Part shown: one piece after another, positions 38,271 to 51,727 of the stretch | How the letters are laid out: the number at the start of each line of letters is the position of its first letter | Position numbering within the stretch: the stretch's first letter is position 1 | Source of the DNA: Tridacna crocea | Lineage: Eukaryota; Mollusca; Bivalvia; Cardiida; Cardiidae | Reading direction: 5' to 3' | DNA length: 64,000 bases | Assembly (NCBI GenBank): GCA_943736015.1 | Contig: OX031060.1 | Location: forward strand, 13,715,501-13,779,500 | Made by a program: the position numbers and the translations under genes | Notes under the pieces: model-generated | What the model was told of the DNA's origin: nothing | Seen by the model: the letters and a program-made list of their open reading frames with translations, nothing else | Database searches by the model: none

Positions 38271-40199
38271 GTGCCGGTTAAGTATCCGCGAAAATGCGAA
38301 AAATCGACTAACAGAACATTTCATAGCAGAGGACACCTGTTGCTTAATAGGTCAAATATAGGGAATTTAATTTCTAATATCTGTTTTTTATTTATGCAAT
38401 CTTTATTTACCATGACAACAAACCCTTTTAGGTTGTCTATTGTCTCGCAGGTGCCACTTCCGTATCCGCAAAAACATGAAAAATCGACTTATGGAATATT
38501 TTATAGCAGACGAGAACTGTTGCTTGAGTCAATTGTAGGGATTTTTCTTTTTCTTTTTCTCTCACTAGGGCCATTGATTTGGTTACGATGACCATCCAAC
38601 CCATGCGTGACTGTTATGTGCTGCGCATAAAATCGTAAAATCAACTTCGACACTTTCAGAGGCAACTGATACCTGTCGTACAAATCAAAGAAAGGTAAAC
38701 AAAATTTTTCCCTGTTTTCTTACCAGGGTCACGAAAACATTGAACCAATTTAGACGACCGCGTGAGTCAAAAGTCAATTTTATGTTTAATCGCTGCGCAA
38801 AATATAAAATTCAGAAGCAACCTGTTGCTGATGCCAAAACTTTTTCTGACAAAAAAATCTTGTTCCTGTTTGAAGAATTTGGAAGTAGGCCATAAAGACA
38901 CAATAAGATGTAAGAATAACTAAAAATCAATTGCTTCCTTGATAGGGTAAAAAACATTGTGGGAAAAGGAGAAAATGCTGGTAACCTGCATTGTCTCCTT
39001 TCATCAGATTATTTTCAAAAGCCTTCTTTAAAAGGCGTCATTGTGTGTTAAAAGGTTAATAATTATCCAATCAGAGAAGCTCTAAGGAAATCAGATTGGA
39101 TACCAGCAGCCAATCAGATAACACTTAAGAAATTCAACAGCCAATCAGAGAGCTTCAAAATCGCTTGAAAATGGCGCCAAAATTTATTGATAAAAGAACA
39201 GTGAAAAAAACGGCATAAAAGTGGATTTAAAGTCTTCTTTAAAGGCTGCTGTGCAGTCCTTGCCAGATTTCACTGAAAATGGGCAAATATTTAAGAAAAT
39301 AGGGGCGCAGAAGACCGTGTTTTGGCCTTTTCAAACCCCTTGCAAGAATTACTTCCCTTTAACCGTCGATGCAGCCCCCCCCCCTCCTCCCCAGCCCTTA
39401 ACTGGATTTGCTTTTCTAACTCAGCCCACCATAAATGCTGCACATTGAAACTTTCAATAAGCCAAAGTGATCAATTTACAGTGTAAAAGAAAAAAAGAAA
39501 AAAACGCCCAGAAATTAATGCAAGAATTACTTCCCTTTAACCGTCGATGCACCCAACACCTACCCCCCTCCCCAGCCCTTAACTGGATTTGCTTTTCTAA
39601 CTCAGCCCACAATAAATGCTGCACATTGGAGCTTTCAATAAGCCAAAGTGATATATGTACAGTGTAAAAAAAAAAAATGCCCAGAAATTAATGCAAGAAT
39701 TACTTCCCTTTAACAGTCGATGCACCCCACCCCCTCCTCCCCAGCCCTTAACTGGATTTGCTTTTCTAACTCAGCCCACAATAAATGCTGCACATTGAAA
39801 CTTTCAATAAGCCAAAGTGATCAATGTACAGTGTAAAAAAAAAGAAAACACCCAGAAATTAATGAGACAAGTGGCTAAAAAAAGACTGAAAATTCTTTCA
39901 GTTGCTTCCTATTGCATATATCAAACATATCAACGGCAACTGAAGTGTAATTTTTCTTATCTCTTCAAACCGCAACAAGAAACTCAGTTATGTTGACTAT
40001 GTGCCATTTACGCTCATGCAAAAACCCCAGAAAATAATGCGACAAGTGGCTAAAAAAAGACTGAAGGCTCTTTCAGTAGCAACTGCTTCTTACTGCATAA
40101 AAATCAAACAAAAGGAACTAAATTTTTAATGTATATCTTTTTCTCCAATCTCTTTATAACGTGACGACAAATCCATTTACGTTGACTGCCGTCTAAAAG
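38271..40199 (+). repeat. Satellite unit 20 (B), with short insertions
   Basis: 1,929 bp. A to G at 39196. An altered stretch near 39,921-39,940 (catatcaacggc, net +5 bases) and two extra A near 40,100. The +5 change resembles a decayed form of the 9-bp duplication in unit 27. Confidence 0.95.
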
Positions 40200-42120
40200 G
40201 TGCCGGTTAAGTATCCGCGAAAATGCGAAAAATCGACTAACAGAACATTTCATAGCAGAGGACACCTGTTGCTTAATAGGTCAAATATAGGGAATTTAAT
40301 TTCTAATATCTGTTTTTTATTTATGCAATCTTTATTTACCATGACAACAAACCCTTTTAGGTTGTCTATTGTCTCGCAGGTGCCACTTCCGTATCCGCAA
40401 AAACATGAAAAATCGACTTATGGAATATTTTATAGCAGACGAGAACTGTTGCTTGAGTCAATTGTAGGGATTTTTCTTTTTCTTTTTCTCTCACTAGGGC
40501 CATTGATTTGGTTACGATGACCATCCAACCCATGCGTGACTGTTATGTGCTGCGCATAAAATCGTAAAATCAACTTCGACACTTTCAGAGGCAACTGATA
40601 CCTGTCGTACAAATCAAAGAAAGGTAAACAAAATTTTTCCCTGTTTTCTTACCAGGGTCACGAAAACATTGAACCAATTTAGACGACCGCGTGAGTCAAA
40701 AGTCAATTTTATGTTTAATCGCTGCGCAAAATATAAAATTCAGAAGCAACCTGTTGCTGATGCCAAAACTTTTTCTGACAAAAAAATCTTGTTCCTGTTT
40801 GAAGAATTTGGAAGTAGGCCATAAAGACACAATAAGATGTAAGAATAACTAAAAATCAATTGCTTCCTTGATAGGGTAAAAAACATTGTGGGAAAAGGAG
40901 AAAATGCTGGTAACCTGCATTGTCTCCTTTCATCAGATTATTTTCAAAAGCCTTCTTTAAAAGGCGTCATTGTGTGTTAAAAGGTTAATAATTATCCAAT
41001 CAGAGAAGCTCTAAGGAAATCAGATTGGATACCAGCAGCCAATCAGATAACACTTAAGAAATTCAACAGCCAATCAGAGAGCTTCAAAATCGCTTGAAAA
41101 TGGCGCCAAAATTTATTGATAAAAAAACAGTGAAAAAAACGGCATAAAAGTGGATTTAAAGTCTTCTTTAAAGGCTGCTGTGCAGTCCTTGCCAGATTTC
41201 ACTGAAAATGGGCAAATATTTAAGAAAATAGGGGCGCAGAAGACCGTGTTTTGGCCTTTTCAAACCCCTTGCAAGAATTACTTCCCTTTAACCGTCGATG
41301 CAGCCCCCCCCCTCCTCCCCAGCCCTTAACTGGATTTGCTTTTCTAACTCAGCCCACCATAAATGCTGCACATTGAAACTTTCAATAAGCCAAAGTGATC
41401 AATTTACAGTGTAAAAGAAAAAAAGAAAAAAACGCCCAGAAATTAATGCAAGAATTACTTCCCTTTAACCGTCGATGCACCCAACACCTACCCCCCTCCC
41501 CAGCCCTTAACTGGATTTGCTTTTCTAACTCAGCCCACAATAAATGCTGCACATTGGAGCTTTCAATAAGCCAAAGTGATATATGTACAGTGTAAAAAAA
41601 AAAAAATGCCCAGAAATTAATGCAAGAATTACTTCCCTTTAACAGTCGATGCACCCCACCCCCTCCTCCCCAGCCCTTAACTGGATTTGCTTTTCTAACT
41701 CAGCCCACAATAAATGCTGCACATTGAAACTTTCAATAAGCCAAAGTGATCAATGTACAGTGTAAAAAAAAAGAAAACACCCAGAAATTAATGAGACAAG
41801 TGGCTAAAAAAAGACTGAAAATTCTTTCAGTTGCTTCCTATTGCATATATCAAACAAAGGCAACTGAAGTGTAATTTTTCTTATCTCTTCAAACCGCAGC
41901 AAGAAACTCAGTTATGTTGACTATGTGCCATTTACGCTCATGCAAAAACCCCAGAAAATAATGCGACAAGTGGCTAAAAAAAGACTGAAGGCTCTTTCAG
42001 TAGCAACTGCTTCTTACTGCATAAATCAAACAAAAGGAACTAAATTTTAATGTATATCTTTTTCTCCAATCTCTTTATAACGTGACGACAAATCCATTTA
42101 CGTTGACTGCCGTCTAAAAG
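40200..42120 (+). repeat. Satellite unit 21 (B), end of higher-order copy 1
   Basis: 1,921 bp. The substitution ccgcagc at 41894-41900 is shared only with unit 28. A T is missing in the T-run near 42,045. Confidence 0.96.
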
Positions 42121-44042
42121 GTGCCGGTTAAGTATCCGCGAAAATGCGAAAAATCGACTAACAGAACATTTCATAGCAGAGGACACCTGTTGCTTAATAG
42201 GTCAAATATAGGGATTTAATTTCTAATATCTGTTTTTTATTTATGCAATCTTTATTTACCATGACAACAAACCCTTTTAGGTTGTCTATTGTCTCGCAGG
42301 TGCCACTTCCGTATCCGCAAAAACATGAAAAATCGACTTATGGAATATTTTATAGCAGACGAGAACTGTTGCTTGAGTCAATTGTAGGGATTTTTCTTTT
42401 TCTTTTTCTCTCACTAGGGCCATTGATTTGGTTACGATGACCATCCAACCCATGCGTGACTGTTATGTGCTGCGCATAAAATCGTAAAAATCAACTTCGA
42501 CACTTTCAGAGGCAACTGATACCTGTCGTACAAATCAAAGAAAGGTAAACAAAATTTTTCCCTGTTTTCTTACCAGGGTCACGAAAACATTGAACCAATT
42601 TAGACGACCGCGTGAGTCAAAAGTCAATTTTATGTTTAATCGCTGCGCAAAATATAAAATTCAGAAGCAACCTGTTGCTGATGCCAAAACTTTTTCTGAC
42701 AAAAAAATCTTGTTCCTGTTTGAAGAATTTGGAAGTAGGCCATAAAGACACAATAAGATGTAAGAATAACTAAAAATCAATTGCTTCCTTGATAGGGTAA
42801 AAAACATTGTGGGAAAAGGAGAAAATGCTGGTAACCTGCATTGTCTCCTTTCATCAGATTATTTTCAAAAGCCTTCTTTAAAAGGCGTCATTGTGTGTTA
42901 AAAGGTTAATAATTATCCAATCAGAGAAGCTCTAAGGAAATCAGATTGGATACCAGCAGCCAATCAGATAACACTTAAGAAATTCAACAGCCAATCAGAG
43001 AGCTTCAAAATCGCTTGAAAATGGCGCCAAAATTTATTGATAAAAAAACAGTGAAAAAAACGGCATAAAAGTGGATTTAAAGTCTTCTTTAAAGGCTGCT
43101 GTGCAGTCCTTGCCAGATTTCACTGAAAATGGGCAAATATTTAAGAAAATAGGGGCGCAGAAGACCGTGTTTTGGCCTTTTCAAACCCCTTGCAAGAATT
43201 ACTTCCCTTTAACCGTCGATGCAGCCCCCCCCCCTCCTCCCCAGCCCTTAACTGGATTTGCTTTTCTAACTCAGCCCACCATAAATGCTGCACATTGAAA
43301 CTTTCAATAAGCCAAAGTGATCAATTTACAGTGTAAAAGAAAAAAAGAAAAAAACGCCCAGAAATTAATGCAAGAATTACTTCCCTTTAACCGTCGATGC
43401 ACCCAACACCTACCCCCCTCCCCAGCCCTTAACTGGATTTGCTTTTCTAACTCAGCCCACAATAAATGCTGCACATTGGAGCTTTCAATAAGCCAAAGTG
43501 ATATATGTACAGTGTAAAAAAAAAAAATGCCCAGAAATTAATGCAAGAATTACTTCCCTTTAACAGTCGATGCACCCCACCCCCTCCTCCCCAGCCCTTA
43601 ACTGGATTTGCTTTTCTAACTCAGCCCACAATAAATGCTGCACATTGAAACTTTCAATAAGCCAAAGTGATCAATGTACAGTGTAAAAAAAAAGAAAACA
43701 CCCAGAAATTAATGAGACAAGTGGCTAAAAAAAGACTGAAAATTCTTTCAGTTGCTTCCTATTGCATATATCAAACAAAGGCAACTGAAGTGTAATTTTT
43801 CTTATCTCTTCAAACCGCAACAAGAAACTCAGTTATGTTGACTATGTGCCATTTACGCTCATGCAAAAACCCCAGAAAATAATGCGACAAGTGGCTAAAA
43901 AAAGACTGAAGGCTCTTTCAGTAGCAACTGCTTCTTACTGCATAAATCAAACAAAAGGAACTAAATTTTTAATGTATATCTTTTTCTCCAATCTCTTTAT
44001 AACGTGACGACAAATCCATTTACGTTGACTGCCGTCTAAAAG
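42121..44042 (+). repeat. Satellite unit 22 (B), start of higher-order copy 2
   Basis: 1,922 bp. One base lost near 42,214 (agggatttaat) and one A gained near 42,488. Otherwise matches unit 14. Confidence 0.95.
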
Positions 44043-45965
44043 GTGCCGGTTAAGTATCCGCGAAAATGCGAAAAATCGACTAACAGAACATTTCATAGCA
44101 GAGGACACCTGTTGCTTAATAGGTCAAATATAGGGAATTTAATTTCTAATATCTGTTTTTTATTTATGCAATCTTTATTTACCATGACAACAAACCCTTT
44201 TAGGTTGTCTATTGTCTCGCAGGTGCCACTTCTGTATCCGCAAAAACATGAAAAATCGACTTATGGAATATTTTATAGCAGACGAGAACTGTTGCTTGAG
44301 TCAATTGTAGGGATTTTTCTTTTTCTTTTTCTCTCACTAGGGCCATTGATTTGGTTACGATGACCATCCAACCCATGCGTGACTGTTATGTGCTGCGCAT
44401 AAAATCGTAAAATCAACTTCGACACTTTCAGAGGCAACTGATACCTGTCGTACAAATCAAAGAAAGGTAAACAAAATTTTTCCCTGTTTTCTTACCAGGG
44501 TCACGAAAACATTGAACCAATTTAGACGACCGCGTGAGTCAAAAGTCAATTTTATGTTTAATCGCTGCGCAAAATATAAAATTCAGAAGCAACCTGTTGC
44601 TGATGCCAAAACTTTTTCTGACAAAAAAATCTTGTTCCTGTTTGAAGAATTTGGAAGTAGGCCATAAAGACACAATAAGATGTAAGAATAACTAAAAATC
44701 AATTGCTTCCTTGATAGGGTAAAAAACATTGTGGGAAAAGGAGAAAATGCTGGTAACCTGCATTGTCTCCTTTCATCAGATTATTTTCAAAAGCCTTCTT
44801 TAAAAGGCGTCATTGTGTGTTAAAAGGTTAATAATTATCCAATCAGAGAAGCTCTAAGGAAATCAGATTGGATACCAGCAGCCAATCAGATAACACTTAA
44901 GAAATTCAACAGCCAATCAGAGAGCTTCAAAATCGCTTGAAAATGGCGCCAAAATTTATTGATAAAAAAACAGTGAAAAAAACGGCATAAAAGTGGATTT
45001 AAAGTCTTCTTTAAAGGCTGCTGTGCAGTCCTTGCCAGATTTCACTGAAAATGGGCAAATATTTAAGAAATAGGGGCGCAGAAGACCGTGTTTTGGCCTT
45101 TTCAAAACCCCTTGCAAGAATTACTTCCCTTTAACCGTCGATGCAGCCCCCCCCCTCCTCCCCAGCCCTTAACTGGATTTGCGTTTCTAACTCAGCCCAC
45201 CATAAATGCTGCACATTGAAACTTTCAATAAGCCAAAGTGATCAATTTACAGTGTAAAAGAAAAAAAGAAAAAAACGCCCAGAAATTAATGCAAGAATTA
45301 CTTCCCTTTAAACCGTCGATGCACCCAACACCCTACCCCCCTCCCCAGCCCTTAACTGGATTTGCTTTTCTAACTCAGCCCACAATAAATGCCTGCACAT
45401 TGGAGCTTTCAATAAGCCAAAGTGATATATGTACAGTGTAAAAAAAAAAAATGCCCAGAAATTAATGCAAGAATTACTTCCCTTTAACAGTCGATGCACC
45501 CCACCCCCTCCTCCCCAGCCCTTAACTGGATTTGCTTTTCTAACTCAGCCCACAATAAATGCTGCACATTGAAACTTTCAATAAGCCAAAGTGATCAATG
45601 TACAGTGTAAAAAAAAAGAAAACACCCAGAAATTAATGAGACAAGTGGCTAAAAAAAGACTGAAAATCTTTCAGTTGCTTCCTATTGCATATATCAAACA
45701 AAGGCAACTGAAGTGTAATTTTTCTTATCTCTTCAAACCGCAACAAGAAACTCAGTTATGTTGACTATGTGCCATTTACGCTCATGCAAAAACCCCAGAA
45801 AATAATGCGACAAGTGGCTAAAAAAAGACTGAAGGCTCTTTCAGTAGCAACTGCTTCTTACTGCATAAATCAAACAAAAGGAACTAAATTTTTAATGTAT
45901 ATCTTTTTCTCCAATCTCTTTATAACGTGACGACAAATCCATTTACGTTGACTGCCGTCTAAAAG
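44043..45965 (+). repeat. Satellite unit 23 (B), indel cluster
   Basis: 1,923 bp. Shares T at 44233 with unit 15. Between about 45,060 and 45,670 it has some seven scattered changes not seen elsewhere, for example aagaaatagggg, tcaaaacccc, gcgtttct, taaaccgtcg, accctaccc, gcctgcac and gaaaatcttt. Confidence 0.95.
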
Positions 45966-47884
45966 GTGCCGGTTAAGTATCCGCGAAAATGCGAAAAATC
46001 GACTAACAGAACATTTCATAGCAGAGGACACCTGTTGCTTAATAGGTCAAATATAGGGAATTTAATTTCTAATATCTGTTTTTTATTTATGCAATCTTTA
46101 TTTACCATGACAACAAACCCTTTTAAGGTTGTCTATTGTCTCGCAGGTGCCACTTCCGTATCCAAAACATGAAAAATCGACTTATGGAATATTTTATAGC
46201 AGACGAGAACTGTTGCTTGAGTCAATTGTAGGGATTTTTCTTTTTCTTTTTCTCTCACTAGGGCCATTGATTTGGTTACGATGACCATCCAACCCATGCG
46301 TGACTGTTATGTGCTGCGCATAAAATCGTAAAATCAACTTCGACACTTTCAGAGGCAACTGATACCTGTCGTACAAATCAAAGAAAGGTAAACAAAATTT
46401 TTCCCTGTTTTCTTACCAGGGTCACGAAAACATTGAACCAATTTAGACGACCGCGTGAGTCAAAAGTCAATTTTATGTTTAATCGCTGCGCAAAATATAA
46501 AATTCAGAAGCAACCTGTTGCTGATGCCAAAACTTTTTCTGACAAAAAAATCTTGTTCCTGTTTGAAGAATTTGGAAGTAGGCCATAAAGACACAATAAG
46601 ATGTAAGAATAACTAAAAATCAATTGCTTCCTTGATAGGGTAAAAAACATTGTGGGAAAAGGAGAAAATGCTGGTAACCTGCATTGTCTCCTTTCATCAG
46701 ATTATTTTCAAAAGCCTTCTTTAAAAGGCGTCATTGTGTGTTAAAAGGTTAATAATTATCCAATCAGAGAAGCTCTAAGGAAATCAGATTGGATACCAGC
46801 AGCCAATCAGATAACACTTAAGAAATTCAACAGCCAATCAGAGAGCTTCAAAATCGCTTGAAAATGGCGCCAAAATTTATTGATAAAAAAACAGTGAAAA
46901 AAACGGCATAAAAGTGGATTTAAAGTCTTCTTTAAAGGCTGCTGTGCAGTCCTTGCCAGATTTCACTGAAAATGGGCAAATATTTAAGAAAATAGGGGCG
47001 CAGAAGACCGTGTTTTGGCCTTTTCAAACCCCTTGCAAGAATTACTTCCCTTTAACCGTCGATGCAGCCCCCCCCCCTCCTCCCCAGCCCTTAACTGGAT
47101 TTGCTTTTCTAACTCAGCCCACCATAAATGCTGCACATTGAAACTTTCAATAAGCCAAAGTGATCAATTTACAGTGTAAAAGAAAAAAAGAAAAAAACGC
47201 CCAGAAATTAATGCAAGAATTACTTCCCTTTAACCGTCGATGCACCCAACACCTACCCCCCTCCCCAGCCCTTAACTGGATTTGCTTTTCTAACTCAGCC
47301 CACAATAAATGCTGCACATTGGAGCTTTCAATAAGCCAAAGTGATATATGTACAGTGTAAAATAAAAAATGCCCAGAAATTAATGCAAGAATTACTTCCC
47401 TTTAACAGTCGATGCACCCCACCCCCTCCTCCCCAGCCCTTAACTGGATTTGCTTTTCTAACTCAGCCCACAATAAATGCTGCACATTGAAACTTTCAAT
47501 AAGACAAAGTGATCAATGTACAGTGTAAAAAAAAAGAAAACACCCAGAAATTAATGAGACAAGTGGCTAAAAAAAGACTGAAAATTCTTTCAGTTGCTTC
47601 CTATTGCATATATCAAACAAAGGCAACTGAAGTGTAATTTTTCTTATCTCTTCAAACCGCAACAAGAAACTCAGTTATGTTGACTATGTGCCATTTACGC
47701 TCATGCAAAAACCCCAGAAAATAATGCGACAAGTGGCTAAAAAAAGACTGAAGGCTCTTTCAGTAGCAACTGCTTCTTACTGCATAAATCAAACAAAAGG
47801 AACTAAATTTTTAATGTATATCTTTTTCTCCAATCTCTTTATAACGTGACGACAAATCCATTTACGTTGACTGCCGTCTAAAAG
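45966..47884 (+). repeat. Satellite unit 24 (B)
   Basis: 1,919 bp. One A gained near 46,126 (ttttaaggtt) and three bases lost near 46,163 (tatccaaaacat). T at 47363 and A at 47504 are shared with unit 16. Confidence 0.95.
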
Positions 47885-49806
47885 GTGCCGGTTAAGTATC
47901 CGCGAAAATGCGAAAAATCGACTAACAGAACATTTCATAGCAGAGGACACCTGTTGCTTAATAGGTCAAATATAGGGAATTTAATTTCTAATATCTGTTT
48001 TTTATTTATGCAATCTTTATTTACCATGACAACAAACCCTTTTAGGTTGTCTATTGTCTCGCAGGTGCCACTTCCGTATCCGCAAAAACATGAAAAATCG
48101 ACTTATGGAATATTTTATAGCAGACGAGAACTGTTGCTTGAGTCAATTGTAGGGATTTTTCTTTTTCTTTTTCTCTCACTAGGGCCATTGATTTGGTTAC
48201 GATGACCATCCAACCCATGCGTGACTGTTATGTGCTGCGCATAAAATCGTAAAATCAACTTCGACACTTTCAGAGGCAACTGATACCTGTCGTACAAATC
48301 AAAGAAAGGTAAACAAAATTTTTCCCTGTTTTCTTACCAGGGTCACGAAAACATTGAACCAATTTAGACGACCGCGTGAGTCAAAAGTCAATTTTATGTT
48401 TAATCGCTGCGCAAAATATAAAATTCAGAAGCAACCTGTTGCTGATGCCAAAACTTTTTCTGACAAAAAAATCTTGTTCCTGTTTGAAGAATTTGGAAGT
48501 AGGCCATAAAGACACAATAAGATGTAAGAATAACTAAAAATCAATTGCTTCCTTGATAGGGTAAAAAACATTGTGGGAAAAGGAGAAAATGCTGGTAACC
48601 TGCATTGTCTCCTTTCATCAGATTATTTTCAAAAGCCTTCTTTAAAAGGCGTCATTGTGTGTTAAAAGGTTAATAATTATCCAATCAGAGAAGCTCTAAG
48701 GAAATCAGATTGGATACCAGCAGCCAATCAGATAACACTTAAGAAATTCAACAGCCAATCAGAGAGCTTCAAAATCGCTTGAAAATGGCGCCAAAATTTA
48801 TTGATAAAAAAACAGTGAAAAAAACGGCATAAAAGTGGATTTAAAGTCTTCTTTAAAGGCTGCTGTGCAGTCCTTGCCAGATTTCACTGAAAATGGGCAA
48901 ATATTTAAGAAAATAGGGGCGCAGAAGACCGTGTTTTGGCCTTTTCAAACCCCTTGCAAGAATTACTTCCCTTTAACCGTCGATGCAGCCCCCCCCCCTC
49001 CTCCCCAGCCCTTAACTGGATTTGCTTTTCTAACTCAGCCCACCATAAATGCTGCACATTGAAACTTTCAATAAGCCAAAGTGATCAATTTACAGTGTAA
49101 AAGAAAAAAAGAAAAAAACGCCCAGAAATTAATGCAAGAATTACTTCCCTTTAACCGTCGATGCACCCAACACCTACCCCCCTCCCCAGCCCTTAACTGG
49201 ATTTGCTTTTCTAACTCAGCCCACAATAAATGCTGCACATTGGAGCTTTCAATAAGCCAAAGTGATATATGTACAGTGTAAAAAAAAAAAATGCCCAGAA
49301 ATTAATGCAAGAATTACTTCCCTTTAACAGTCGATGCACCCCACCCCCTCCTCCCCAGCCCTTAACTGGATTTGCTTTTCTAACTCAGCCCACAATAAAT
49401 GCTGCACATTGAAACTTTCAATAAGCCAAAGTGATCAATGTACAGTGTAAAAAAAAAGAAAACACCCAGAAATTAATGAGACAAGTGGCTAAAAAAAGAC
49501 TGAAAATTCTTTCAGTTGCTTCCTATTGCATATATCAAACAAAGGCAACTGAAGTGTAATTTTTCTTATCTCTTCAAACCGCAACAAGAAACTCAGTTAT
49601 GTTGACTATGTGCCATTTACGCTCATGCAAAAACCCCAGAAAATAATGCGACAAGTGGCTAAAAAAAGACTGAAGGCTCTTTCAGTAGCAACTGCTTCTT
49701 ACTGCATAAATCAAACAAAAGGAACTAAATTTTTAATGTATATCTTTTTCTCCAATCTCTTTATAACGTGACGACAAATCCATTTACGTTGACTGCCGTC
49801 TAAAAG
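47885..49806 (+). repeat. Satellite unit 25 (B)
   Basis: 1,922 bp. Matches unit 17, including the C1 C-run length. Confidence 0.96.
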
Positions 49807-51727
49807 GTGCCGGTTAAGTATCCGCGAAAATGCGAAAAATCGACTAACAGAACATTTCATAGCAGAGGACACCTGTTGCTTAATAGGTCAAATATAGGGA
49901 ATTTAATTTCTAATATCTGTTTTTTATTTATGCAATCTTTATTTACCATGACAACAAACCCTTTTAGGTTGTCTATTGTCTCGCAGGTGCCACTTCCGTA
50001 TCCGCAAAAACATGAAAAATCGACTTATGGAATATTTTATAGCAGACGAGAACTGTTGCTTGAGTCAATTGTAGGGATTTTTCTTTTTCTTTTTCTCTCA
50101 CTAGGGCCATTGATTTGGTTACGATGACCATCCAACCCATGCGTGACTGTTATGTGCTGCGCATAAAATCGTAAAATCAACTTCGACACTTTCAGAGGCA
50201 ACTGATACCTGTCGTACAAATCAAAGAAAGGTAAACAAAATTTTTCCCTGTTTTCTTACCAGGGTCACGAAAACATTGAACCAATTTAGACGACCGCGTG
50301 AGTCAAAAGTCAATTTTATGTTTAATCGCTGCGCAAAATATAAAATTCAGAAGCAACCTGTTGCTGATGCCAAAACTTTTTCTGACAAAAAAATCTTGTT
50401 CCTGTTTGAAGAATTTGGAAGTAGGCCATAAAGACACAATAAGATGTAAGAATAACTAAAAATCAATTGCTTCCTTGATAGGGTAAAAAACATTGTGGGA
50501 AAAGGAGAAAATGCTGGTAACCTGCATTGTCTCCTTTCATCAGATTATTTTCAAAAGCCTTCTTTAAAAGGCGTCATTGTGTGTTAAAAGGTTAATAATT
50601 ATCCAATCAGAGAAGCTCTAAGGAAATCAGATTGGATACCAGCAGCCAATCAGATAACACTTAAGAAATTCAACAGCCAATCAGAGAGCTTCAAAATCGC
50701 TTGAAAATGGCGCCAAAATTTATTGATAAAAAAACAGTGAAAAAAACGGCATAAAAGTGGATTTAAAGTCTTCTTTAAAGGCTGCTGTGCAGTCCTTGCC
50801 AGATTTCACTGAAAATGGGCAAATATTTAAGAAAATAGGGGCGCAGAAGACCGTGTTTTGGCCTTTTCAAACCCCTTGCAAGAATTACTTCCCTTTAACC
50901 GTCGATGCAGCCCCCCCCCTCCTCCCCAGCCCTTAACTGGATTTGCTTTTCTAACTCAGCCCACCATAAATGCTGCACATTGAAACTTTCAATAAGCCAA
51001 AGTGATCAATTTACAGTGTAAAAGAAAAAAAGAAAAAAACGCCCAGAAATTAATGCAAGAATTACTTCCCTTTAACCGTCGATGCACCCAACACCTACCC
51101 CCCTCCCCAGCCCTTAACTGGATTTGCTTTTCTAACTCAGCCCACAATAAATGCTGCACATTGGAGCTTTCAATAAGCCAAAGTGATATATGTACAGTGT
51201 AAAAAAAAAAAATGCCCAGAAATTAATGCAAGAATTACTTCCCTTTAACAGTCGATGCACCCCACCCCCTCCTCCCCAGCCCTTAACTGGATTTGCTTTT
51301 CTAACTCAGCCCACAATAAATGCTGCACATTGAAACTTTCAATAAGCCAAAGTGATCAATGTACAGTGTAAAAAAAAAGAAAACACCCAGAAATTAATGA
51401 GACAAGTGGCTAAAAAAAGACTGAAAATTCTTTCAGTTGCTTCCTATTGCATATATCAAACAAAGGCAACTGAAGTGTAATTTTTCTTATCTCTTCAAAC
51501 CGCAACAAGAAACTCAGTTATGTTGACTATGTGCCATTTACGCTCATGCAAAAACCCCAGAAAATAATGCGACAAGTGGCTAAAAAAAGACTGAAGGCTC
51601 TTTCAGTAGCAACTGCTTCTTACTGCATAAATCAAACAAAAGGAACTAAATTTTTAATGTATATCTTTTTCTCCAATCTCTTTATAACGTGACGACAAAT
51701 CCATTTACGTTGACTGCCGTCTAAAAG
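49807..51727 (+). repeat. Satellite unit 26 (B)
   Basis: 1,921 bp. Consensus B unit. It stands where copy 1 has two units (18 and 19). Confidence 0.96.

Larger units (their letters stand above)
26743..42120 (+). repeat. Higher-order repeat copy 1 (8 units, 14-21)
   Basis: 15,378 bp. Variants at 28855, 31985 and 32126, together with the C1 run-length pattern of units 14-17, recur exactly 15,378 bp downstream. Variants in units 20 and 21 recur about 13,457 bp downstream. The boundaries are set to unit starts by convention; the true duplication edges cannot be located because most units are identical. Confidence 0.75.
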
